The notes: generated by a model from the letters alone, not told the origin. Numbered from the stretch's first letter, positions 10,449 through 21,328 are shown. The stretch is DNA of 43,792 bases from Gnetum montanum (GCA_015680685.1 MNCI01007673.1:225259-269050), one strand, 5' to 3'. Made by a program: numbers and translations.

Positions 10449-11276
10449 TGATGAATCGTGATTCATCGGGTTGCAATATTAGGTACACGATATCGCATCC
10501 AGCAACGATATTGGATATGCGATATCGTGGTTCCTGTGTGAGCCTATAAATACACATGAAGGCACACGGGAAGACAGTCTTTTGTCAGTTAGAAATTAGT
10601 TTAAGAGTAGGATCTTTTTGTCATTTTTTCCTCTCAACTCTATCTCCTAGTGCATGCCCACAATGTGGTGATTGTAATTGTACGACATCATTTATTTGAG
10701 TGTGACGTACTTGGACATGCACATGATCGAAAATAAAGATCGAGATTACTTCATCATTGCAACATTCACTTAGTTTAATTATTTAATTGTTATTGTTATT
10801 TATTGCTTCCGTAGTTAATATCTCTTCACCCTAACTCCTTAAATGCATGAGCATTTCAATGTGACTACTTGGTAACCTAGTAGTGTACCTAGGGTCTGCG
10901 CTTGGTAATCCCAGTGGTAGTCATGCACAAGGTCCAAGATGTGTACGGATGATTAAGGAATGGATGCTCAACGCACTTAGATTCTCTCTCCCTTTCCTCT
11001 TAGCTTAACTCTCTCTCCCTTTTCCTCTTAGCTTAGTTAAAGATATTTTCCCTTGCCTCCAGGAGTACCGTTAGTTTAGGAACACATCATACACCTCACT
11101 CTGGACTAAACCATACGTGATAAAGCAATTACTAGTTTAGGTGGGAAGATAGTGAACTGCAATCAACAAGTAACTATCTAGATACCACAACTAGCCCGTC
11201 TGCGGAGTTCAATCGGATCGTGCATGAAACGCTCGTATTCGTATGGTTGAGTGTAGGGGTACCTCGCCACTCATCA
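10449..11276 (+). repeat. 3' LTR
   Basis: 828 bp, TG...CA, colinear with the 5' LTR. TATAAATA lies at 10545-10552 and GATATC at 10489-10494 and 10521-10526. Relative to the 5' LTR it lacks roughly one GATATC unit in U3, and it has a local duplication of a pyrimidine-rich CTCTTAGCTTA-type segment near 10998-11040. Confidence 0.92.
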
Positions 11277-11281
11277 TCATT
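11277..11281. repeat. target site duplication, right copy (TCATT)
   Basis: TCATT follows the terminal CA of the 3' LTR. Removing the element plus one copy restores the LINE reading frame across the junction, which independently confirms the boundary. Confidence 0.9.
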
Positions 11282-11500
11282 AGCTTGATCCCTCTATAGT
11301 TTGCATAAGTTTGCACATCTCCTTTATTTTTGTAGATAGAAACATAATGCTTTTTCACCAATTCTTGGGCATTTCTCTATCCTTCAAGATTTTATTAAAT
11401 AATTGTGTCTACCAAGAAACTCTTATAACCCCTAGTGCTTTCTAGGCTTCTATAGGAATGTTATTTGCTCTAAAATTTTTTTCATGAAAGATAATTTAAT
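11282..11500 (-). pseudogene. RTE-type LINE reverse transcriptase, upstream fragment
   Basis: The minus strand encodes NNIPIEAWKALG, then LFNKILKDREMPKNW, then GDVQTYANYRGIKL at the left end. This is the finger region of an RTE-clade LINE reverse transcriptase (family pattern NIPIEAWK..., LFNKI...KMPDEWR, KGDIQ.C.NYRGIKL). The final residues RGIKL run straight into MSDTMKLW at 3382 once the LTR element and one TCATT duplication are removed. Stops and a frameshift show it was already dead or has decayed since. It ends vaguely near 11500, where the protein similarity fades. Confidence 0.85.
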
Positions 11501-11621
11501 ACAAATGAAATTGAAATTTTATTAAATTTGTAAAGATTTTTTGCTTAAGATGTGAATTTAATGGGCATTAGTACTATCAACCTTCTTTACAAAGATTGTT
11601 CAAATTTCAACTTTGCAAAGT

Positions 11622-11770
11622 AATAATGAGGTGTTAGCCTAGTGATAAGACTCTTAATTTGGTAACTCCAAGTTATGGGTTTAACTATGCTAGGTAATAT
11701 TGAATTATAAAGTTCTAATTTGACTATATGTCTTATGGGTAATAATTTTTTTAAAAAATATATAAAAAAT
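11622..11770 (+). repeat. probable tRNA-derived SINE
   Basis: A head reading GTTAGCCTAGTGATAAGAC (box A-like) is followed about 35 bp later by ATGGGTTTAACTATG (weak box B-like), then an A/T-rich tail. A related sequence lies in opposite orientation at 19135-19255 with GTTAGCTTAATGGTAAGCA at the same place. Two copies with pol III-like boxes support a SINE family. A functional tRNA is excluded by the absence of a cloverleaf. Exact ends are unclear. Confidence 0.5.
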
Positions 11771-12165
11771 AATTAACCTTAAATTAGTTTGTTGTGGTTG
11801 TATTTATGTTATTTTATTATCTTCTACCCTTCAAACATTAAGCAATGCATATCTAAAATAACATTGTATCCTGTGTACTCGAGTTAACATGTTATATGCT
11901 CACATCTCGTACATGGAGCTTTTTGTGTTTAAACAAACGGTAGTGACTTGAATGCAAGAAGTGGAAGTAAGAAAATCTATACCTAGTATTTGAGGTTCAA
12001 GTAATAAAAATATCTCAGCAATATTTGAAGTTCAAGTAAAAGAAATATCTCAAGTAATTGAATTATCATAGCCTTAGTTTCCTTACATGAGTGAGAGTGA
12101 GTTACCCACCCTACCATTTAACAGCGTAACCCTATTCCATAATGCAATCTTTAATTTAAAAAAGA
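11771..12165. other. AT-rich spacer, no gene seen
   Basis: Only short open frames and A/T-rich sequence are visible. It is the likely distal upstream region of the gene that starts at 12550. I see no retroelement motif in it. Confidence 0.5.
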
Positions 12166-12172
12166 TAAAAGA

Positions 12173-12178
12173 TATATA
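12173..12178 (+). promoter_or_regulatory. possible TATA box of the plastid-protein gene
   Basis: TATATA within AAAAGATATATACTCTC lies about 375 bp upstream of the proposed start codon. If used, the 5' leader would contain upstream ATGs at 12331, 12380 and 12468, so a transcription start closer to 12550 is also possible. The evidence is only the motif and its position. Confidence 0.3.
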
Positions 12179-12549
12179 CTCTCGTACTCCAATGATATCT
12201 TTCAACGTATTTAATGTATTTATTACCTTAGATCCATGAAGAACCTGGTTGCAGTATACACTCAGCTGGACCTTTTTTAAAGCCTAGTTGGGTACCTGGA
12301 GTACCTGGTTCAGAGCGCAACAGCAAAAATATGAGCGACTGCTCATTTAAAAACATAAAAAGCACCGTCAACGTTACCATTGCAAAACTACGATTACCTC
12401 GGTACGATGGTAGTTTCCTTCCTGAATTTTCCGCGGCAGGCAATCCAGCAAATATTGTTGGAAAATTTTGCTCCACAATTGCCATGCACGAGCACGAAAC
12501 AAATGGCAAACGAGTTGTGCAATCGTTACTGTGAAGCAGACGTGGGCAA

Positions 12550-12796
12550 ATGGCTCTGGCCTGGTGGCATGCACCTTCCTTATCGACGACGACGGCAGCC
12601 CTGCAAGTTTTGTCATTGAAGCCAAACCAGTGCAAATCGGGAAGACGAACAGGAAGAGGTTTAGCAACAGCCGCAGCTGCAGCCCGGGCTGTTTCTGAGC
12701 TGGAGCATGGAGATGGGGATGATGGTGATGCCGTGAATTCAGAAGTTGCAAAAGCAGAACGCGCCGAAGCCACTTCCACCTACAAATACTCCTCAG
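12550..12796 (+). CDS. exon 1 of a nuclear gene: plastid-transit-like N-terminus
   Basis: ATG at 12550 is the first in its frame after an in-frame TGA at 12532 and reads MALAWWHAPSLSTTTAALQV. The first 50 or so residues are rich in Ala, Ser, Thr and Arg with no acidic residue, as in chloroplast transit peptides. An acidic stretch, SELEHGDGDDGDAVNSEV, follows. The exon would end at CTCAG|GTTTGC (last base 12796), leaving one base of a split codon. The exon at 27300 begins with exactly the two bases needed, giving Gly. The GC-richer composition contrasts with the flanks. The gene identity rests on exon 2. Linking the two exons is inference from phase, strand and a sensible product. A 183-residue antisense frame covers the same bases and is judged a shadow. 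Confidence 0.6.
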
Positions 12797-13325
12797 GTTT
12801 GCTGCCAACGCTTTCTCTGTTACAGAATTCAGAGATTACGGATGAATTGTCAATTTCATTGTCAATAAACATGAAACAATTACCCGGATTTTACATTTGT
12901 GCGGGGCACAATGATCCTAGTTCACGGATATTAATCTATGATTTGGCGGAGTCAAATTCGTGCATGCTGAACTGATTCATTTTTCAACCATTAATGAAGG
13001 TACTTTCTACGAACTATCGTTTAGTGGATACGAATTAGTTATGGAATCAGCAGATATGTCTGGTAAATTTGACGTTGTTGGGTGCACCTATGTAACATTT
13101 TCGACAGTTCAAACGGATTGGGAACGTTGGAAGCTAGCAACAAAAGGTGTTTTATGGTAGGGAAGCCATGGTGAAAGTATACGTTGATTATGAGTGGATG
13201 GTTTGATAGTTCAGGCAACATAGGGAATAGTATCTTTGTTTATACTTTATAGGAATAGAAAATATAGGAATGGATCCGGGATGTTATTTATGATGATTTT
13301 AAACAACTATTTTACATTTTAACTT

Positions 13326-13339
13326 TGAAACTGAAATTG
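13326..13339. repeat. LINE target site duplication, left copy (14 bp)
   Basis: TGAAACTGAAATTG here is identical to 19059-19072, directly beyond the poly(A) tail. This is the typical product of target-primed reverse transcription. Confidence 0.92.
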
Positions 13340-13354
13340 AACAGATTTTTTCAA

Positions 13355-14720
13355 ATGGGAGTGAGAGCAGGAGTGGGTGCAGGTGTCGGTGTGACCAGTG
13401 GCACGGAGGCCAACACAGTGGGGGAGCCAGGCACGGTGACAGGAGTGAGTGGAGGAGGAGTGGGAGTGGGGGCTGGCATGGGGGCCGGTTTACAGGGGAA
13501 AGTTGTGGCTGGCAGGGGTGTGGAGAGTGGAAGTGTTGGTGGTGGAGTTGGGGGTGTGGGGTCTGGTAGGGTGGAGAACTTGATTTGGGGCTTGGGCAGT
13601 GGTCAAGGGACTGTCTCTTTGAGAGGATGGAAGTTGGGTGTTGGTGGTGTCGACACTTGTTCTAGGTAGGAGGGGAGTATGACGTTGAAAGTGCATGGGC
13701 CCCTAGCAATTGGAATGAAAACGATGGAGCTCTGTCTCATTGGAAAATTTGTCTCTAGCGGAGTGCATCCTTGTTTGGACCTAATTAAACAATGGGCGTT
13801 GAATACTTGGGGGTTGGTAGATATTGAGGTGTGATATTTATCAGAAGAGCTATTGCTCTTCATCTTTAATTTGGTAGACAATCGGGACCATGTCTTAGTG
13901 GGGGGTCCGTGGTTCTATGGGGCATGAGGGCTTGCTCTAACCCAATGGAGGCTAGGTGCCCATAGAGAGGAGGACCTTTTTTGTCAAGCGTTGGTCTGGA
14001 TTTGGGCCTTGGGGATTCCTTGGGAATGGTGGACTGAGGATTTCAACTCTTGTGGAGTTTTTTGGGGACTTCATTATGCTTGATTGTTTCACTTGATCTA
14101 TGGAGTGCATGAGGTTTGCACATTTATGTGTATGACAACCATTGTCGTTTGTAGATTTGGTGAAAGAGGTTATTTTGGATCTTTCCTCTGGGGTAGAGAA
14201 GATTTGTATTGAGTTTGAGAATATTGGGGAACTGAAGGTTCAAGTGGTCCAAAAGGAAGGGTGCTTCGTTTGTGGGAAGCCAAGGCATTTGGAGGTGGCT
14301 TGCAAGGTCCTGGCTAGGGCGAAACCAAAAGTGCTACTACCACTAGCGTAGTAGGATTAGGTTGGGTGGTTCCAGATTATGAAGGTACGAGCTATGCTAG
14401 AGGCCTTGGAGGGGCAGAAGGAGGGGTTAGCGGAGGCAAAGATTGCATAGTAGATGCGCTATACACCGAAGATGGGGGTTGTAGCTACATTGGACTCTCC
14501 GTGCGAGGAGTGTCCATCATGGGGGAGTTGGATTGAGGTTGCTAGGGGTTCTACCAAGCCCTTGATGAAAGACATTCACAAGGCCTTACAAAAGATGACC
14601 AAGGCACTAGTAGATGCAGCCATAGTCTCCCCAGTCGGGGGCAAAGTTGGACATCCGGGGGTGTAGGTGGCCAGGAAGAAGCTAACTCAATTTGACATCA
14701 ATTTGGGATTGCAAAAGACC
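13355..14720 (+). pseudogene. L1 ORF1 (DUF4283-like Gag with CCHC knuckle), broken
   Basis: The product would be the RNA-binding ORF1 protein of a plant L1. It opens with a low-complexity Gly/Val run (13355-13600). Around 13850-14080 it encodes DNRDHVLVGGPWFYGA, then GLALTQWRLGAHREEDLFC, then WIWALGIPWEWW, which match the plant ORF1 pattern (VLxGGPWxxxGxxLxLxxW, then VWxRLxxLPxExW). A CCHC zinc knuckle, CFVCGKPRHLEVAC (spacing 2-4-4), sits at 14262-14303. Stops and frame changes split the frame. ORF2 starts about 40 bp after the last recognisable part. Confidence 0.8.
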
Positions 14721-14754
14721 TTGAAGGAGTTATATCGTAGATGATCACCGGGAT

Positions 14755-17700
14755 GCTCATGAAGTTGCTTTCTTGGAATTGTAGGGAGTAGGGTACTCCC
14801 TATAAAAGAAATACCCTAAAAATGATTGTGCAGAGTGAAGGCTATGATGTGGTTTGCTTGTATGAAATGAAGCTGAATGCATCCAAGTACAGTTTGTTGA
14901 GGTGGGAGGGATGGCAGATGTAGATGGTGCCATGTTGGGGATGGGTTGGCTATTCTCTCTCAAGTCTCGATCACGTTGATTGACCAATCTCTTTGGAGCT
15001 AGACAATTCATGTGATCCACGAAAACATTTGGCTGACGAATGCTTACGACGTCCAAAATTGGGAGATGAGGGTGTAGGAGTTGCGATGGCTAGTGTAGGT
15101 GGTTCCCAATAAGCATCGATGGATCCTGATCGGGGATTTCAATCAAAGATTGTATCCTTGGGAAAAGATGAGAGGGGATACTGTGGAACCCTTGGGAGGC
15201 CCGAAATGCATTGAGTTTTCGAGAGCCCATGACTTGGTGGACATGGAGATAGCAGGCTGTTATTTCACATGGAGTAATAGGAGGAAAGGAAAAGATTGTG
15301 TCCAGTCATGAAATGGCTGGGGGTGGGTTAGTACAAGGATGGTTTGGCAGCTTGATATTCAGGTGATGGGGAGGACAAGATAGGCATTGGATCATCGGAT
15401 CCGTAGGGGTCGTTTCCTAGGCTTTTTCGTTTTGATAGTACGTGGCTGGAGAGGCATGGTTAAGATCATTGGTGCAAGACATATGGTAGGAGTTTTCACA
15501 TGATCAGGACCCCAGAGAATTCCTGAAATAGGGTTTTTCAATGCTCAAACTATGAATTTGTGCTCAAGTGTTTGAGGATGGATATAGCTTTAGAGCATAC
15601 CATACATACTTACAGGCTAGACTATGGGAGATTCACATGAGGTAGGAGAGGGGGGTTGATCTGGTTGACGAGAAGAGCGAAGTGTTGTAGGAGCTAACTC
15701 TCGAAAAGGAGAGTTACTGGCGCCAACGGGCATGGATCAACTGGCTAAGAGAGGGAGACCGCAACATGTGTTTTTTTTTTTGCTACAACGAAGGGGAATG
15801 GGCAACTTAAGCAAAAGTTGCATTTGGTGTTGGAGGGGGGAATTGGTAGGGGATGCAAGTAGGTGGCGGAGGTAGTGCAATGGTACTGGGCAGCCATTTG
15901 GCAATGAGGTGATACTAGGAAAATTTCAATCCCAATTCAGAGAGTGCTAGGGGAGGCTAAGAAGCAAGAATGGTTGAGGCCTTTTTCTAGGCAGGAGTTG
16001 GACACAACCATGAAATCGATGAAAGCCAATAAGGCGCCAGGGCTATATGGGTGGCCTATAAAATTTCTCTGGGAGTTCGTGGATATCCTTGGGGAAAACT
16101 TGTTTGTCACATTTAACAGCATGTTGTGGTGGCAACAAGTACGCAAGGAAATTAATTGTTCAAGGATTGTCCTTATACCGAAAGTGCCTTGTCCATTGTC
16201 TCCGACCCATTTTAGGTTGATTGGGGTTTGTAACACCCTTTTGTGGGTCTTTACTAAGATGATTGTGCATCAACTTTTCCCTTTGATGCCAAAGCTGGTG
16301 GGTGAGAACCAAGCTGGGTTCGTGGTGGGCAAGTATTTGCAAGATCAGGTGCTTCTAATGTAGGAGATTTTGCACTCATTTAGACACATTGGTTTCCTTC
16401 GCATGTGCATCAAGTTGAACATCACAAAAGCTTACGACACTGTGAGCTGGGAGGCCATGGAGGAGGTAATGATTCACAAAGGGTTCAGTCCCAAATTTAT
16501 GAACATCGACGGTAGCTCACAAAGGTAATGATACTATTTTGTTTTCACAGGCTGCTTTGTCTCAAACATCGATGTTACAAAGGGTGTTGGTGCGCTTGGG
16601 ACAAGAAGTGAGGCTGGAGATAAACAAAACAAAATCAACTTTGCATATGATCAATACAACGGTGGTGCTATGTGATAGGATCTCTCAAGTGCTAGGAATT
16701 CTACTAGGACTTCCTCAAGATTCTTATTGGGAATTCCCATTTTTGAATGGCACTGTTAGAAGACCTAGATGGTGTTGATCTAGAGACTGCAACGAAGGAC
16801 TGAGCATTAGGCTAATCGGTTTTTGTTGCAAAAGGGTAAGATGCTATTGGCATCTATTGTTCTTATGGCGGTGGTGAGGTTCATGGCCTCCATGGTCGTT
16901 TTGCCAGCTAGGGCCATCTTGAAGATTGAACAAATTATTCAAAGATTCATCTGGCTTGGGGGGAAGGGTGGCCAAAAACTTCACTTGGTTTGTTGGGAAA
17001 ATACAGGGAGACCAAGGAATGCTAGGGGGGTTGGTATATTGCCCTTCAAAGATGAGATCAAGTTGGGCTTGTAGAGGTTGACGAATAGACTGATTGAGCT
17101 AGGGGAGGGACAGGCACAATGGATTAGGATGCTAAGGCAAAAATATAGGAGATGGGAGGTGGATGTGGGTGGGTTGTGGCTTTGGCAAACCATATGCAAG
17201 CATGCTCAAGAGATAGTTGAGAAAGTCTTCTGGGTCATACACTGGCGGAGGTTACTAGGGCCTTGGATTTGTTGCTTGAGAGATGGGAGAATATTTGACA
17301 AGGGAGGTTGCCTGAAAAGATCAAGGCTTTCACGTGGCTTATTTCCCATAAGGTGCTGCCGGTGTAGGGGTTGTTGCGAGAGTGGGGTATAAATGTTAAC
17401 CCAATTTGCCCAGCATGTGAGGGGGATCAAGAAATCTTAGAACACTTTTTGTATGCTTGTCTTTACATTCAGGCCATTTGGGGGGTTGTTGGGTTGGTGC
17501 CACTAATTTGGCTGAGTGAAGATTCGAAGGAGCTAGCGGTTCTGTGGGCTAGGTGGAAGGGCCAGAATAACTTGATTTGCTGGGGAACATGGCTGTCGCT
17601 GTTGATGGAGATCACCAAGATTGGGCTAAATTTATGGGAGGAAGCTTCAAATAGTAGGGGGTAGGCATTTGAGTTGATGGTCAAAGAGTTTAGGCAGAAT

Positions 17701-18735
17701 GCTGATCTCTAGAGACTTGTCGAACGGGCAGGGTGAGTAGAAATGCTGCAAAGGATCGAAGGGGTGTCAGGGTTGGTGGATCAAACTTTCTTTGCCAATT
17801 GGGATGGGGTAGAAACACTGTTTGATGGGAGGAGAACTTGTTTGATGGAGCTAGCTGTCATGGAGGTAATTGGGATGCTGTCAGAGGGGGAGGTTGTTCC
17901 TTTGATGTTAAACATCCAAAGGCATTCCACGAAAGGGGTAGGGTGCCCAAGATGGCCAATGGGCATGTGAGGAAGTTACCATTGCCCTTTCTTTGGCAGG
18001 TTGCAGTAGTGATGATTGATCATTTTTTGGTCTAGTTTGGGTGCCCGCATAAGTTGCTGGGAGTGCATTTCATGTTGATGCGGTGTCTGAAGCATGGTTT
18101 GAGGGTTAATATGCCGTGGTTTCTGTTGGATTGCTTGTGGCATAAACGGCCAGGATGACATCCTGGGATGATTTTGGTGTTGTGGAGAGCAGGGATGCCG
18201 GTGGTGCAAAGGCTATTGCTATTGGTTTATGTCATGTGACGGGTGCAATATGCCATGGGGGGCAAGATGCCATTGATGTTGGAAGAGAGGTAGGAGGGTA
18301 ATGGATCGAAGATGGAAGTGGGGCCGAGCTCGTCTAGGGTGGAGTAAAAGGCAGGGGGTCCTCTGGGATTAGCTGCTACGTGAGAGCTTGAAGCATTGAT
18401 TGGTCGTGCAAGTGGGGAGGTAACCAAGAAGGTGAGGGTTGAAGAGAGAGTGATCTGGGAGGCGTGTTGGCTGGTGAGGGAGGTAGCTGTTTGGCGGGCT
18501 GCTAATCTGGTGGAGTGCCAATGGGCAGATTTGTAGTAGCTGCAAGAGTAGAACAGGCAAAGGTAGGAGGTAGCTTTTAGGCAGGAGCTATGGTGTGAGC
18601 CGGAGGAAGAGGTGAGGGAGAAGATGCAGGAAGTGATGGCTCTGAAGGTGGTGGCAGTTTGAGATGACACAAGGGAGGCTAGGGTTGGCTTTGGGAAGCA
18701 GGATCAATGTGCGGGTTCTGTGGGGTTGTCGCTGT
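14755..18735 (+). pseudogene. L1 ORF2 with C-terminal extension, broken and deleted in the RT palm
   Basis: The order is: APE-type endonuclease starting KLLSWNCRE (14761), with GDFNQRLYPWEKM at 15132; reverse transcriptase fingers with KANKAPGLYGWPIKFLWEF (16024-16080); palm A as KAYDTVSW (about 16428); zinc-finger region CPACEGDQEILEHFLYAC (17407-17460). Between about 16500 and 16530 the sequence jumps from palm A straight to GNDTILFSQA, where relatives have YADDTILF, so the Q-G-D-P block and most of the catalytic loop are missing. After the zinc finger the frame continues into the extension: NLWEEASNSRG, FFANWDG (about 17791), KLLGVHFMLMRCLKHG (about 18052) and a coiled-coil stretch to about 18700. 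The terminal HPDGKG block of other copies is not seen here. Many stops, often TAG. Confidence 0.82.
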
Positions 18736-19015
18736 GAGAGTTTTGGGGTTTTGAGGCCTTGTGGGTTGGGTTTTCTATTCCTCCGTTTGGCACTCATCGA
18801 AGTTGGTTGGGATTTAGTTTAGGGATTGTTGGTTTGTTGTGTTGGCCAATTGCTGGTAGGATTTTTGATGTTGTTCTAAGGTTTTGGGGGGTGAGGTTTT
18901 TGGGGGATGGGGCTTGGTCCTGGACACACTCTATGGTTTGAGTGGGGTTTCAAGGACATGAATTCTTGATTGTACATAGATCCTTTTTTTCGAGTTATAT
19001 ATCCTGAACTTTACT

Positions 19016-19057
<42 letters not shown>

Positions 19058-19058
19058 N

Positions 19059-19072
19059 TGAAACTGAAATTG
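19059..19072. repeat. LINE target site duplication, right copy (14 bp)
   Basis: Follows the A run and a single ambiguous base. It matches 13326-13339 at all 14 positions. Confidence 0.92.
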
Positions 19073-19134
19073 CAATTTTTCACTTATGTCCATCTATGGC
19101 CCTTAGATTTATGGAATTAGTTTCAAAATTTCTT

Positions 19135-19255
19135 TTATGAAATCTATTTTTTTAAAAAAATTTATAACTTAGTACTTCTCATTAGAATTAAACCTACCCA
19201 TGTCTTAGGGTTATTAAGTCAAGTTGCTTACCATTAAGCTAACACTTCATTGTTA
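19135..19255 (-). repeat. probable tRNA-derived SINE, minus strand
   Basis: The minus strand reads GTTAGCTTAATGGTAAGCA, then ATGGGTAGGTTTAATTC about 35 bp later, then an A/T-rich tail. This parallels the sequence at 11622-11770 step by step. It lies just outside the L1 insertion. Confidence 0.5.
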
Positions 19256-20787
19256 AAGTAAAATATATTTAACGTTGTTGAGTATAATTGGTTATAATAA
19301 AATAAATTTAATGTTGTTTAGTTTAATTGGTTATAGTATGTGGCTTGTGGTTGTATATGTTAGATGTTAGATTTGACCTACCGATATTAAGATAAATAAT
19401 AAAATTTATTCGGAGATTTCTTGCCCTTGCTTCTATGTTTTGCATGTCTGTTTTGAAATTCTTTCAGGACAAAGTTTGAATACTTGTTAAACGCATCTAG
19501 AATTGTGCTTCCACCCCTTGAATACAAGGAGTGATAAAGTGTTTTTGGAACTATGTCTTCATGAAATGCTATTTCTTAAATAAATATTTTAAAGATAAAT
19601 TTTATGTATATTGAAGTTGAATTTTTTGGGCTCTTGGAAAGGGTGGAAAAGAATTTAGTTTCAAGCATTTGTTTTTTTAAAAACAAAATTCTTTATTATT
19701 TATCATGGTGCCCTTATCCCAAAATGTAACATGGTGTAACTCGTTAAGGTAGACAGATGAATTGGTAATAATAACCCATAATGGATTCTTATTCATATTT
19801 ATGCATCTAGATAGCTAGAAAGTCTAGTTACTAGGCCATTTGTGCCACCTATGCTTAGATGAGAATGGTATTTATTATGTGAACTAGAGATTAAGGCTAT
19901 GTAAAAGATTTTGAAATTAGGAAGCAATATATATCACACTGTAATACCCAATCATAGGGAGCAAGAGCTAGCACCTAAAGCCCCCCCAGAAAGAAAGCTA
20001 GTTGAAAGAAGAAAATGTTCCAGTGGCTTTCTTTCTACAACAATCAAACTAACATTAACCTATAAAATTAAAACGAAATCAACAGCACCTAAATCTAGCT
20101 CTAAAACAGGTCAATCAATATTAATTTTTATGAATCAAGAGGTAATTTTATAAAGAAATAGCCATAGTAAAATATCTATGCAAGATTCATTAGATTAAAA
20201 AAATCAAACTTTTTATTATTCAACCTAAAAAAAGAAATATTTAATCAAGATCATTTGCACATTTGAAAACCAAAGAAATGACCACAAAAGCAGATAAATT
20301 ACTAATCTCATATTTGTTCAATCACATAATAATATTTTATAATTTCCAGCCACACACAAAAACAAGATCTAAATTTAACTCTTGTAACCATTTTACCAGT
20401 AATCATTTAATCAGGAAATTCATATGTTCAATAGTAGAGAACAGATAGATCACAACCATAGATTAACATCCTAGGTTTTCCCTCACTCCATCAACTTATA
20501 GAAAGATATCAAATTAGACTTGAGAAAGTATAAGAAAAAAAGTATAATTCAAGATTTAGATCCAAGATATATGCATTCAAAGGGGGAGGGTTCATCAAAC
20601 AAATTCCAACCAAAACCCAAGAATTCAACATTTTTAAAACATTCACAATTATCGATGGGCTCAAGGATACTCTCACTTTTTGCTGGTGGTACCAATCCTC
20701 ATATCAGGGATCCTTGGCCCCTGTTGGCAATTTTTTTGCCAAAAATGCCCCAAATCATTATGGGTGTTTCTAAATTGTTACAGAAAC

Positions 20788-20831
20788 AACTCTCATCCAA
20801 GTCATTTAGAACTCTCATCCAAGTCATTTAG
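20788..20831. repeat. 22-bp perfect tandem duplication
   Basis: AACTCTCATCCAAGTCATTT plus AG occurs twice back to back (20788-20809, 20810-20831). It has no coding context. Confidence 0.9.
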
Positions 20832-21305
20832 GTGTGAGAGTGTAGAGGACGGGTGGAGAGATCCAAAAAAGTAATAAAGGTTTCAACAATTGAAGCTTAC
20901 AACAACAATTTTGATAATTTCATACAAGCATTGTGAAGGTGGTTAGGCAAGCAAGAAGAGAGAAGTTTGAGAAAATCAATCCTTGCTGGCCATTATCAAA
21001 CATAACAGAGATGGATCATTTCACCTCCTTGCTTAGATATCTTGCTTACTAGGAGGAATTATCAAAATATTGGATTGCTATGCCGCACTTGTTTTCTTTC
21101 TCCTCGTTATCTCTTGTAGCAGCCTTTCCCAGCCATACTCCCTATTGTTGTATCCCTTTTTTTTTGTTCTGCTCAGCTACTTTTGCCTTGTGTGTTTTTT
21201 TTCTCTCTCATCCTCTCCCTATTTGTAGGTGGAATAAGGGATAATGGATGGTTTCTTGTAACTATCTTCTTGGGAACTGTTTGAATTCTTTTCTTTCTTT
21301 TTAAA

Positions 21306-21328
21306 GTCTCTCTCTCTCTCTCTCTCTT
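21306..21328. repeat. (CT)n microsatellite
   Basis: About 11 CT units in a pyrimidine-rich stretch of the proposed intron 1. Confidence 0.9.

Larger units (their letters stand above)
3383..11276 (+). mobile_element. pol-less Athila-like LTR retrotransposon, complete
   Basis: A 7.9-kb element bounded by LTRs 3383-4229 and 10449-11276. It is flanked by identical 5-bp target duplications TCATT (3378-3382 and 11277-11281). It has a primer site after the 5' LTR and a short purine-rich tract before the 3' LTR. Inside are a degenerate gag (about 4367-6340), 1.4 kb without coding signal, and a second long reading frame (about 7720-10262) with a PF20167-like domain and coiled coil. I found no reverse transcriptase, RNase H or integrase motif in any frame, so the copy must have depended on another element's enzymes. 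Its insertion splits an RTE LINE. Confidence 0.9.
13340..19058 (+). mobile_element. L1-type LINE, near full length, with poly(A) tail
   Basis: A 5.7-kb insertion ending in about 40 A residues (19018-19057, then one N). It is flanked by 14-bp direct repeats TGAAACTGAAATTG at 13326-13339 and 19059-19072. It contains ORF1 (Gly/Val-rich start, DUF4283-like region, CCHC knuckle) and ORF2 (endonuclease, reverse transcriptase with an internal deletion, zinc-finger region, long C-terminal extension). Both frames have many stops, so the copy is inactive. It lies in the same direction as the host gene. Confidence 0.92.

Noticed and set aside
11622-11700. possible functional tRNA gene
   Set aside because: Box-like motifs are present but no acceptor stem or cloverleaf can be drawn, and a diverged second copy exists, so SINE is the better reading.
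12228-12779. 183-residue open frame on the minus strand
   Set aside because: It overlaps exon 1 on the opposite strand, where the plus frame has a start after an in-frame stop, a transit-like N-terminus and a phase-matched splice donor. The minus product is Ser/Ala-rich low complexity that mirrors the plus codons.
12960-13160. 66-residue open frame following exon 1
   Set aside because: No similarity I recognise, no splice-site support, and it lies past a good donor. Probably chance in intron sequence.
19735-19855. further SINE head on the minus strand
   Set aside because: TGGCCTAGTAACTAGAC looks like box A but the box B position is not convincing.
20520-20874. overlapping 103- and 64-residue plus frames
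   Set aside because: Low-complexity Lys/Ser/Pro composition and a 22-bp duplication inside; no motif or splice context. Treated as intronic chance frames.
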